A stretch of 43,041 nt of DNA from an uncultured Methylococcaceae bacterium. GTDB lineage: Bacteria > Pseudomonadota > Gammaproteobacteria > Methylococcales > Methylococcaceae. Positions 34,101 through 41,322 of the stretch are shown piece after piece. Every line of letters begins with the position of its first letter. Within the stretch, counting starts at the first letter, position 1. A model generated the notes under the pieces. That model was not told the origin of the DNA and did not search any database. It saw nothing but the letters and a program-made list of their open reading frames with translations. The position numbers and the translations under genes are program-made. The stretch spans positions 1 to 43,041 of the forward strand of contig CAIODU010000339.1 of NCBI GenBank assembly GCA_903857165.1, given 5' to 3'.

Positions 34101-34544
34101 CTGTCCGAAAAAGTGGATGCGCTGATCGAAAAGCATCATGATGAGTGGGAATTGCTGGCAGAGCAGTTGGCCGGGTTGCGCAACGAGGCGATTACCGGTC
34201 GCCAACAAGGCAAAGACGGCATGGGTAAAGAGGCAGCCACCTTCTTCGAGCATATCGTGCCAGTGGGTTTTGCCAGTGGCTCGGTCGATGACGAGGCAAG
34301 ACCCAGGTTCAAGGCATTGATGGAATCCGTTGTTGAAATACTTCAAGACACCATTGGTAGCATCGACTTTTGGCAAAACCCGGATAAGCAAAAGCGGGTT
34401 CGTGGTTTGATTAAGACCGAAATCGCCAAGACGGGAATCGAGGAGTTGAAGCAGAACCGGGAACGGGTTGCCGTCGAAATCATGAAGCTTGCCAAAAATC
34501 GCCACGACCAACTAACACGGCATTCCCAAGCAGTGGGGGCATGA
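31116..34544 (+). CDS. hsdR: Type I restriction endonuclease subunit R
   Basis: VNGIPLCVVECKKGSE (nuclease), HTQGSGKSLTMVFLARML (Walker A), LLIDEAHRTQ, GTPL...; GTG 31104 is an alternative start. Confidence 0.95.
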   Translation: MSEYSEVEKPFLQQLEKLGWTVIDQGIGIPQEAAPSLRSHFRQWVLPEVFNEAVRAINLTEDGKEWLTDLQLDDLRSQLSRQPNRTLLEANEAVQALLLKAQVDVNELTGEVDPVVRLIDFQNPENNRFHAINQFRIDTPGCVKGFIIVDIVLFVNGIPLCVVECKKGSEVCANPMQEAFVQLQRYLRRRKETELAGLKEGEPRLFYTNLLLIRTSGLEADYGTITSGEEHFFAWKTLYPENEADREGMNAQQQLIAGMLTRRNLLQILRTCSVFMDTDGGTRIKAVCRYQQFRAANKIVDRLRTGMTAMDRSGVVWHTQGSGKSLTMVFLARMLRASRDLNDYKIVLVNDRHDLEDQLGETATLIGGRVNVIESSQDLRLSLATDSSDINMVMVHKFQERKQVLGNAVVEALGTYLAMPASKTFGVVNASERIILLIDEAHRTQSSDMGDNLFDAFPNATRVAFTGTPLITERHGEKRTHKRFGEYIDTYKVMDSVNDGATLQILYEGKTADSALNEKHAFDEAFEDLFKDRSEEELLAIKRKYGATGDILEAENRINAITRDLVKHYVDNILPNGFKAQVVCHSKLACVRYQVGIQAALAERIELEESLIASVPVKLKSHSTMDWRNPDAGMQIVGRDGLSSMALGSGSPCRNDDEHLNSIRLDASPDYELIKKLKFLKTAVVISSDGTNELAYITHARKQAARMNAVDNFCKSFDYDDPDKENTGIAFLIVCDMLLTGFDAPIEQVMYIDKKLREHGLLQAIARTNRVRKGKQRGYIVDYIGLANHLTSALSLYAASDELQELQDGLQSIASELPILEERYQRLLQLFTEYGVKQIKAFVTGALPNLDADAAVVHAAVKALKDEKRRADFEVYLKKFLMSLDIILPHESAQSYRVPAKRFGYILQVAKERYKDSSLDLGNAGEKVKALINGHLISLGINPKVPPIELLAEDFLEKLASHTGNNAEAKASEMEHAIRKHCTVHHDEDPAFYKSLSEKVDALIEKHHDEWELLAEQLAGLRNEAITGRQQGKDGMGKEAATFFEHIVPVGFASGSVDDEARPRFKALMESVVEILQDTIGSIDFWQNPDKQKRVRGLIKTEIAKTGIEELKQNRERVAVEIMKLAKNRHDQLTRHSQAVGA
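32977..33084. repeat. In-frame CCGTCATT-family repeat inside hsdR
   Basis: 108 bp, gtcattccaccatggattggcggaatccag...ggttccggcagtccttgccggaacgacg; ORF stays open. Confidence 0.9.
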
Positions 34545-35252
34545 ATGCAACTTCGCCAAGTACGCGACATTGAATACCACTTGCTGCCGGGGGCTGACCG
34601 CCAAACCACGGACATCGTGATTGAGCGCAATGGCATCATCACCGTCCGCCCGCCGTTGAAAATGACACCCGGGCAAGTGGACGAAACCGTATTCAGCAAA
34701 CGGATGTGGATATACCGCAACTTGGCCGAGTGGCGCGAACTCAACTCGAAAAACGTTTCCCGTGAATGGGTAAACGGCGAGTCATTCCCCTACCTGGGCA
34801 GCCAATACCGTTTGTTATTGGTCAACGGGCAGGACGAGCCGCTGAAACTCAAGGATGGGCGATTCTGCTTGCTGCGATCCATCATCGAAACTGGTGACAA
34901 AGAAGCCCCTTATCAGGTCTTTGAAAACTTCTATAAGCAAAAGGGTTTGAACCGCTTGGTCAAGCGCGTGGTCTATTTTGCCAGCAAGGTGGGAGTGTCG
35001 CCGGGAAAAGTTCAAATCAAGGAGATTGGCTATCGCTGGGCCTCTTGCCTCAAGAATGGCGACCTGCACTTTCACTGGAAGTGCTTGATGGCCCCATTGA
35101 CGATCATCGACTATATCGTGGTCCACGAGCTTTGCCATTTACATCACCGTGACCACTCATTGGCATTCTGGAACGAGGTGGATAAGGTCTTGCCTGATTA
35201 TCGTGAACGCAAGGAATGGCTACGGCTGCGCGGGGCGGAATTGGAGCTTTGA
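34545..35252 (+). CDS. YgjP-like / SprT-type zinc metallopeptidase (DUF45)
   Basis: IDYIVVHELCHLHHRDHSLAFWNEVDKVLPDYRERKEWLR; starts next to the hsdR stop. Confidence 0.9.
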   Translation: MQLRQVRDIEYHLLPGADRQTTDIVIERNGIITVRPPLKMTPGQVDETVFSKRMWIYRNLAEWRELNSKNVSREWVNGESFPYLGSQYRLLLVNGQDEPLKLKDGRFCLLRSIIETGDKEAPYQVFENFYKQKGLNRLVKRVVYFASKVGVSPGKVQIKEIGYRWASCLKNGDLHFHWKCLMAPLTIIDYIVVHELCHLHHRDHSLAFWNEVDKVLPDYRERKEWLRLRGAELEL

Positions 35253-35505
35253 TTGGCTGTTGCCGTTCTGAAAAGCCTGACAATAATGGAGTCCACTGAT
35301 AAACCGGTTTAGGGGAAATAATTGCATGAGCCGGGACATTGAAAAAGCCCAAGCCATTTTGAACGCATTGGAGGGTTGAGCCATGCATATCCGGCGCGAA
35401 AGGCCGTGACCAAAGACCCGTCTTCGACTGGCTGTTAAAGGATGCCAGCCGATTTGGTGAAGGTTCACCAAAACGACCGGAAAACGTAAGGCACCGCCAA
35501 ATAGC

Positions 35506-35534
35506 GTAGGGGCGGGTTTGGAACCCGCCCCTAC
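35506..35534. repeat. Palindrome GTAGGGGCGGGTTTGGAACCCGCCCCTAC
   Basis: Near-perfect 29-bp inverted repeat between convergent genes. Confidence 0.85.
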
Positions 35535-35541
35535 AACGTAA

Positions 35542-36915
35542 TTACTCCGCCTTCGCCAACGCGTGGCCACCTTGGCCGGCCAGACCGGAATACAAGGAGT
35601 GCGCACCAAACCGCATCTGATGCGGGCGGCCCAGCTTTTCTGCGTGGAAGTCGATGGCGAACTGCTCCTTCAACTCCTTGCCGTCCCAGTGGTACAACTT
35701 CAGGAACTGCTCGTTGTCCTTGCCTTTCTTGTCCCAGTTAGCCAGCAATGAAGTTGTGTAGTACAGCCGTTTGCCGTCCCAACTCGAAGACACCATGTTG
35801 ACCTGGGAACCGATGTGCTTTTCATAAACCTGCACTGGCTTGTCGGGGTTGGAAATATCAAACAGACGGGTGTTGCCGTCCATGAAAGTGTTCACCCACA
35901 GATGCTGGTCGTCGTTGGAGATGGAAATATCCACCGGCAAGGTGATTTTGGACGGATCGCCGATGTCGGCGACTTCTTTGGCCTGCCATTCGCCCTTGGC
36001 GTCCTCATGAATCAACCAAATTTTTGAGGTCAACGCGGTGGTGGTGAAGCAATAATTATGCGTCTCGCCCCAAGCGCAACGGATTTCCAACGGCGCGCCC
36101 GGCACGTCAAAAACTTTCTTCGCTTGCTTGGTGTGCAAATCCCAAGTCACCACGGTGTTGCCGAAGTGCTTCATCGCTTCCGGGTCGGCCAGCATCTTGC
36201 CAAAATCCATCATGTAGTTGTTCCAACCGGTGAAGGATGAAGTCACCAATAGGTTCTTGCGCGGCAGGGCGCGGACATCATAATTGTAGCCGTCGGCATA
36301 CTTGCCGGTTTTGATGGCGCCTTGCAAATTGCTGTCGGTGGGCATCCAATGGGTCGCAATGTATTCCCCTTCATTGGTATATTCCACCAGCGCCGTGCGT
36401 CCGCCATGGTCTTTATTATTGGACAGGCCGGTGATGATCATCCTTCCCGGCAGCGCGTACATAGTATGCGGACCGACCACACCGCCCGATTTTTCGACGA
36501 AATTAGTGATGGTTTTGTGCAGTTTCGGTTTGGACGGGTCGGTTTTCACGTCGAAGACAAAAATTTTACTGGTGTCCAGTCCGCCCGCCCACAAGTATTG
36601 GCGGTCATCGGTGAAATCGGAATGATGCGCCTCGTTGCGGCCACCGACGGAAAACTGGTGGATCACCTTGCCGTATTTGTCCGACTTGGGATTGACATCG
36701 ACGGTGACCAGTTTGTCTTGTTCGTCGCCTATGCCTTCCTCTCCCAGTGTCCAGACATAGACATAGTCTTCCTGCCCGGTGATTTTCTTCATGTAGGGGG
36801 ACGCGCAGGTTTCGTCTGCAAATGACGTGGCGGGCAGGGCGGCAAGGCCCAGCAGACCTGCGACGGTGAAGCCTGTCAGTAGTCCACGGATTGTCCGAGT
36901 GATTGTTTTATTCAT
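35542..36915 (-). CDS. SBP56 / selenium-binding-protein-like, putative periplasmic methanethiol oxidase
   Basis: Signal peptide, then CASPYMKKITGQEDYVYVWTLG...RNEAHHSDFTDDRQYLWAGGLDTSKIFVFDV...GPHTMYALPGRMIITGLSN. Confidence 0.88.
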   Translation of the reverse strand: MNKTITRTIRGLLTGFTVAGLLGLAALPATSFADETCASPYMKKITGQEDYVYVWTLGEEGIGDEQDKLVTVDVNPKSDKYGKVIHQFSVGGRNEAHHSDFTDDRQYLWAGGLDTSKIFVFDVKTDPSKPKLHKTITNFVEKSGGVVGPHTMYALPGRMIITGLSNNKDHGGRTALVEYTNEGEYIATHWMPTDSNLQGAIKTGKYADGYNYDVRALPRKNLLVTSSFTGWNNYMMDFGKMLADPEAMKHFGNTVVTWDLHTKQAKKVFDVPGAPLEIRCAWGETHNYCFTTTALTSKIWLIHEDAKGEWQAKEVADIGDPSKITLPVDISISNDDQHLWVNTFMDGNTRLFDISNPDKPVQVYEKHIGSQVNMVSSSWDGKRLYYTTSLLANWDKKGKDNEQFLKLYHWDGKELKEQFAIDFHAEKLGRPHQMRFGAHSLYSGLAGQGGHALAKAE

Positions 36916-36960
36916 CTTGGCATGATCTCTCTTTAATATTTTTTTATTTCTGAACCCGGT

Positions 36961-37245
36961 TTATGCCGGGGATTGTTCCGCTGTACACGGGTATATCTTC
37001 GTCACGATTTGGCGGATGCTATTGGCTGGGAACCCGCCTTGTTCGGCATGTTCCCGTATCATCGCTTCGTTGGGGGCAATGTACACGCAGTAGACCTTGT
37101 CCTGCGTGACGAAGCTTTCCACCCACTGAATCTGTGGGCCGAGATTTTTCAATATTGAGCAGGACTTTTGCGAAATGCCCTGCAATTCGCCGGGCGACAA
37201 CTGGCCTGCGCCTGGAATATCGCGTTCGATGATGTACTTCGGCAT
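36961..37245 (-). CDS. DUF4242 family protein
   Basis: MPKYIIERDIPGAGQLSPGELQGISQKSCSILKNLGPQIQWVESFVTQDKVYCVYIAPNEAMIREHAEQGGFPANSI. Confidence 0.88.
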   Translation of the reverse strand: MPKYIIERDIPGAGQLSPGELQGISQKSCSILKNLGPQIQWVESFVTQDKVYCVYIAPNEAMIREHAEQGGFPANSIRQIVTKIYPCTAEQSPA

Positions 37246-37276
37246 GGCTGTTTCTCCTGTTGTGGGTTGAAGTTAT

Positions 37277-37420
37277 AACTAACAGATGTTGCGCATGAAC
37301 CTAGGGCTGGAGCGTCAAAGCTTGCTTTGACTGGCAAGGCTTGCCTTGCCCCTTCCTGCCTGTCTGCGACAGGCGGTCAAAGCAAGCTTTGACGCTCCAT
37401 GCGTAACATCAGTTAACTAA
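37277..37420. repeat. Long nested inverted repeat (core 37308-37399: TGGAGCGTCAAAGCTTGCTTTGAC...GTCAAAGCAAGCTTTGACGCTCCA)
   Basis: Perfect 24-nt core arms plus imperfect outer arms (GATGTTGCGCATG / CATGCGTAACATC). Confidence 0.85.
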
Positions 37421-37440
37421 TATGACCGGTCGTCTCGTTA
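37418..37440. promoter_or_regulatory. Candidate TetR operator upstream of the DUF4242-SBP56 genes
   Basis: TATGACCGGTCGTCT shares its core with 38061-38079 (TACGACCAGTCGTCT). Confidence 0.55.
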
Positions 37441-37453
37441 CGGCTGAAAAATT

Positions 37454-38059
37454 TTAGGCTTTAAAGTAGCCCGCCAACAAATTTTTGCAGCAAGCCGTCA
37501 GAGGGGCGGTGGATTGCTCTATCTTCATCCGCAATAACGCACCCTGCCAAGCGTCGGAAAGAAAGTCGGCCATTTCTTCCGCGTCTTTATCCTTGCGAAA
37601 CTGTCCTTCCTGTTGACCGCGCTCGATTCCTTCCCTTAGTTTGTCACGATAACGATGCAAGGCGCTGCTCAATGCCAAGCGGCAGCTTGCGCTGGTGTCG
37701 CCGATCTCGCCGATGAGATTGCCCAACAGGCAACCGCCAACAAATTGCCGGCGCTCCAACGCGGCGGTCAATTCCCCAAAATAGCCTTCAAGCGCGGCGG
37801 CGGCGCTCAATTCGGGTCGTTTCAGCCATTGATCCAGCAGGGTGATAAACGGCTCGATGTAATGTCCAATGGCAGCTGCGCCAAATTCTTCCTTGCTGGC
37901 AAAGTAATTGTAAAAAGACCCCTTCGGCACTCCGACACTTGCCAGTATGTCTTGCAGCCCCGTGCCATGGTAGCCATGCTCGGTGAACAGCGCGACACCT
38001 TGGTCTAGCAATTTTTCGCGAGTGATGTGTTTTGAAGCGGTTTTCATCATGAAAAACAT
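37454..38059 (-). CDS. TetR/AcrR family transcriptional regulator
   Basis: ITREKLLDQGVALFTEHGYHGTGLQDILASVGVPKGSFYNYFASKEEF HTH. Confidence 0.93.
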   Translation of the reverse strand: MFFMMKTASKHITREKLLDQGVALFTEHGYHGTGLQDILASVGVPKGSFYNYFASKEEFGAAAIGHYIEPFITLLDQWLKRPELSAAAALEGYFGELTAALERRQFVGGCLLGNLIGEIGDTSASCRLALSSALHRYRDKLREGIERGQQEGQFRKDKDAEEMADFLSDAWQGALLRMKIEQSTAPLTACCKNLLAGYFKA

Positions 38060-38060
38060 A

Positions 38061-38079
38061 ATACGACCAGTCGTCTTAT
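38061..38079. promoter_or_regulatory. Candidate TetR autoregulatory operator
   Basis: ATACGACCAGTCGTCTTAT with ACGAC/GTCGT arms immediately upstream of the tetR start. Confidence 0.6.
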
Positions 38080-38206
38080 AAATGCAAGCTTTTTGTTGAA
38101 AAAAAATTGGACTGGCGGCGGAAAGCCTAAGTGTGTAGGCTATATTCCAAGAATCATGGTGATTCCAACCCTATTGCAAAGGTCAGATGTGGGGGCGGGT
38201 TTGGAA

Positions 38207-38331
38207 CCAATACTGTTGAATTAAGGAGTAGGTCGGCATCCCCATGCCGACAATGAACTTGTTCTTCCCTCGGCGGCAAAGGGTTGCCGCCCTACGGATT
38301 CTGTTGCATAGGCTTAATTCAACAGTATTGG
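38207..38331. mobile_element. MITE-like element copy 1 (125 bp, 19-bp perfect TIRs CCAATACTGTTGAATTAAG)
   Basis: Perfect TIRs; flanked by GGTTTGGAA / GGTTTGGAC; inserted inside another palindrome (38189-38351). Confidence 0.85.
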
Positions 38332-38370
38332 GGTTTGGACCCCGCCCCTACTTAAAAATCGAACGGGAAA

Positions 38371-39747
38371 ATGGCAAAAATTTACAAGACACTGACGGGC
38401 GTCATGCTGATTTTCGGCATTGCGGCACAGGGGCTGGCGGAGGAAATTGATCCAAGAGTGGAGCGAATCCGTCGCGACTTGGGCTATTACCGTCAAAATG
38501 AAAATCAAAATGGTGGGTTGGCGGCGGAAATCCGTGCATTACGCGAAGAGTTCCGCCAGGCGACTGAGCGTCAAGACAATCGTATTCGACAGATTGAGGA
38601 GGAACTCAAGCAACTCAAGCCGATGGCAAAGCCATCCCCGCAGACTCCGCCCCAGACCATCTCTGCCGAACCCCCGCGTACCGAAGTGAAACCCCTTCTT
38701 CCGGCATTAAACAAGGGGGGCGGAATTTCGGTTTGCCATCAAGGCTGTGATTTCCAAGATTTGCAACAGGCGGTGGATGCCGCCCCGCCGGGCGGCCTTA
38801 TTTCGGTCGCAGCCGAAATCAATGGAACTTGCGCGGTCATCAACAAGCCGCTTCGACTGTCAGGTTTGCAGGGCAAGGATGGCTCGCGCGCGCACCTGGC
38901 AGGCGGGGTTTGCCTAGGCAAGGCGTCTTTGGTTACGGCAGCCCCCAACATCACCATCGAGGGGTTTGAGATTTCCGGCATCCAAGTAGGTGACGGAAAC
39001 GGTGCCTGTATCCGGCTGGACCCGGGCAGTCGTGATATTACGATTAAAAACCTCTACTGCCATGACAGCCAAGATGGAATCCTCGGGGGATTCAGTGGCA
39101 GACTCACCCTGGAGGATTCAACTTTCGAGAGCAATGGTTTCGGCAATGGGCAGGCCCATGGACTCTATCTGACTGATGGGAACGAAGCGGTGATACGCCG
39201 CAGTAAAATACTGTCAACGAAGGATGCCGGGCATTCGCTCAAATCGGGTGTGCAAAAACTGATCGTGGAAGATAGCGTCATCGCCGCGTTGAACGGCCAC
39301 AATTCGCGAGCCTTGGATGCTTTTGCCGGGGGCGACATTAGCTTGCGCCGAAATGTCATCCAGCAAGGGCCGCAGTCCGACAATAGCGACGTGATCGGCC
39401 TTGCACTGGAACCCAACCGATTGTTGCCTGGCGGACATTCCGTTTTGCTGGAAGACAATTGGGTGATTTTCGACGATGACACTCGGGGTCAGAAAGTGTT
39501 GTTCAGGGGGCAAAAACTGGGCTCCGTCGTCGTCCGCAATAACATGATGGTCGGGCTGAATCGAATCGGCATCGACGGGGTCAGGGAGGAAGGCAATCGC
39601 TGGGCTGAAAACCGCAGTCAGGCTGGCTTGCCAGCGTATGACGGAAGCTTGGCAACGCTCCCTGGCCCCGGCAAGAAACCCGCCAACCTCGACCATTCCA
39701 AAATTCCATCCCTGCCGGGATATTCTTGGAGGAGTATTTTCAAGTGA
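38371..39747 (+). CDS. Exported right-handed parallel beta-helix protein with N-terminal coiled coil
   Basis: Signal peptide, charged coiled coil, then VTAAPNITIEGFEISG...SRDITIKNLYCHDSQDGILGG repeats. Confidence 0.8.
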   Translation: MAKIYKTLTGVMLIFGIAAQGLAEEIDPRVERIRRDLGYYRQNENQNGGLAAEIRALREEFRQATERQDNRIRQIEEELKQLKPMAKPSPQTPPQTISAEPPRTEVKPLLPALNKGGGISVCHQGCDFQDLQQAVDAAPPGGLISVAAEINGTCAVINKPLRLSGLQGKDGSRAHLAGGVCLGKASLVTAAPNITIEGFEISGIQVGDGNGACIRLDPGSRDITIKNLYCHDSQDGILGGFSGRLTLEDSTFESNGFGNGQAHGLYLTDGNEAVIRRSKILSTKDAGHSLKSGVQKLIVEDSVIAALNGHNSRALDAFAGGDISLRRNVIQQGPQSDNSDVIGLALEPNRLLPGGHSVLLEDNWVIFDDDTRGQKVLFRGQKLGSVVVRNNMMVGLNRIGIDGVREEGNRWAENRSQAGLPAYDGSLATLPGPGKKPANLDHSKIPSLPGYSWRSIFK

Positions 39748-39845
39748 TTGTTTGGGCTTTACCTTAGGCTTTGGCTCTGTTAGCGTTAAGGTGATTCCTG
39801 AGAAAAAACATCCCATCAAGAATCCGTTCCGTGGGAAAAAATAGA

Positions 39846-39914
39846 GTCCACGAAAGACACGAAAGGCACGAACAAAAGCAAGATTCGTTCGTGCCTTTCG
39901 TGTTTTTCGTGGAC
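39846..39914. repeat. Inverted repeat GTCCACGAAAGACACGAAAGGCACGAAC...GTTCGTGCCTTTCGTGTTTTTCGTGGAC
   Basis: Near-perfect palindrome in an intergenic gap. Confidence 0.85.
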
Positions 39915-39990
39915 GATTCTTTTGGTGGATTCATTAGAATTGTGGTTTGTGTTAATCTTCCGTCATCCACAACCAATAGAGACCCGTGTC

Positions 39991-40491
39991 ATGAAGAAAT
40001 CCATTCTACTTTTAAGCGTTTTGCTGGTGTCCGCGTCTATGCTTCAGGCTGAAGAGGCCAAGGTCGCTGTCGGCAATAACGGCATCGGCATCCCCGAAGG
40101 CTATAAAAACTTCCGTCTGATCGGCGTTTCCCAGCGCTCCGACGACCAGACCCTGCGTGCCATCCTCGGCAACGATGTGGCGATTGAGGCGGCACGAGCG
40201 GGCAAAACCAATCCGTGGCCAAATGGAACCATCCTCGCCAAGTTGGGCTGGAAGCACACGCCTAGCGACAAATTCCCCGCCGCCACCATTCCCGGCGACT
40301 TCACCCGTGCCGATTTTATGATTAAGGACGATGTGAAATACGCCTCCACCGGCGGTTGGGGTTGGGGCCGCTGGATCGGCATGGAACAAAAGCCCTACGA
40401 CAAAGCCGATTTTGCCCAAGAATGCATGGCCTGTCATTCTGTGGTCAAGGATCAGGATTTGGTATTCACCAAGCCGGTGAAACTGCCTTAG
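39991..40491 (+). CDS. Cytochrome P460 family protein
   Basis: Signal peptide, GIPEGYKNFRLIGVSQRSDDQTLRAILGNDVAIEAARAGK and CMACH heme c motif. Confidence 0.92.
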   Translation: MKKSILLLSVLLVSASMLQAEEAKVAVGNNGIGIPEGYKNFRLIGVSQRSDDQTLRAILGNDVAIEAARAGKTNPWPNGTILAKLGWKHTPSDKFPAATIPGDFTRADFMIKDDVKYASTGGWGWGRWIGMEQKPYDKADFAQECMACHSVVKDQDLVFTKPVKLP

Positions 40492-40493
40492 GG

Positions 40494-40988
40494 GCCGCCT
40501 ATTCGCGTTCGCGCGAATACAGTTCTGACTTACACGGTTTGGCCTGTTGCCCCAATATGGACGACGCTTGCCGGGGTTTATCCGCATTGGCCGCTGGCGG
40601 CAAGCGATTCAAGACCCTTGACATCAACGAATATGTCGATCAAACCGCCGCGACAGGAGGGTTTTGGATGTCGCTTCATGAATTGATTGCCGATTATCCT
40701 TGGCTGATCAAACGCATGGAAAGGCTGAGGGCAACAGCGGAAGGCCGGGAGCCGAATTTCCCACGGCGGAGGCTGCGGGCTTGGCTACTGGCTCTATTCA
40801 TTCCCCGGATAGGCGTTGGATCCGGGGCGGGGGCATCGCCTCTAATCATGATCGCCGCCATCGGCATCTTGGCGGCCATCGCCGTTCCCGCTTACCAAGA
40901 CTTCCTAACGCGCGCCAAGGTGGCGGAGGGCTTCAAATCGCAGGGTGGGCCGTCCGCTGATTTGCCACCCGCTGGCCCACCAGAGTAG
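40494..40988 (+). pseudogene. C-terminal remnant of an M48-type peptidase with a pilin-like hydrophobic tail
   Basis: GAAYSRSREYSSDLHGLACCPN...LSALAAGGKRFKTLDINEYVDQTAATGGFWMSLHELIADYPWLIKRM resembles the C-terminal part of M48 peptidases; no HExxH upstream in this frame. Confidence 0.6.
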
Positions 40989-40989
40989 G

Positions 40990-41113
40990 CAATACTGTTG
41001 AATTAAGCAATAACGACAAAACCCGTAGGGCGGCAACCCTTTGCCGCCGAGGGATGAGACAAGTCCGTTGTCGGCATGGGGATGCCGCCCTACGCCTTAA
41101 TTCAACAGCATTG
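40990..41113. mobile_element. MITE-like element copy 2 (124 bp, CAATACTGTTGAATTAAG / CTTAATTCAACAGCATTG)
   Basis: Interior is the reverse complement of copy 1; flanked by AGTAGG on both sides. Confidence 0.85.
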
Positions 41114-41322
41114 AGTAGGGGTGTGGGGTTTGCGCTGGTTCCCAGGCTCCGTTTCCCGTTGCATATGCCCTAGGCCGGGATAAGCCTGTCTGAGCGTAGT
41201 CGAAAGCAAATCCCCCTTAGCCCCCCTTTGCAAAGGGGGTTTTCGGGCTTATCAAGGCGAACCTCCGCCCGGCCAACCGCAACCGGGACAGCAAACCAGG
41301 CTTCCTTACTTGCCCATTCCAC

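Noticed and set aside
35326-35379. 17-aa micro-ORF MSRDIEKAQAILNALEG
   Set aside because: Too short to support; could be the remnant of a gene start but nothing confirms it.
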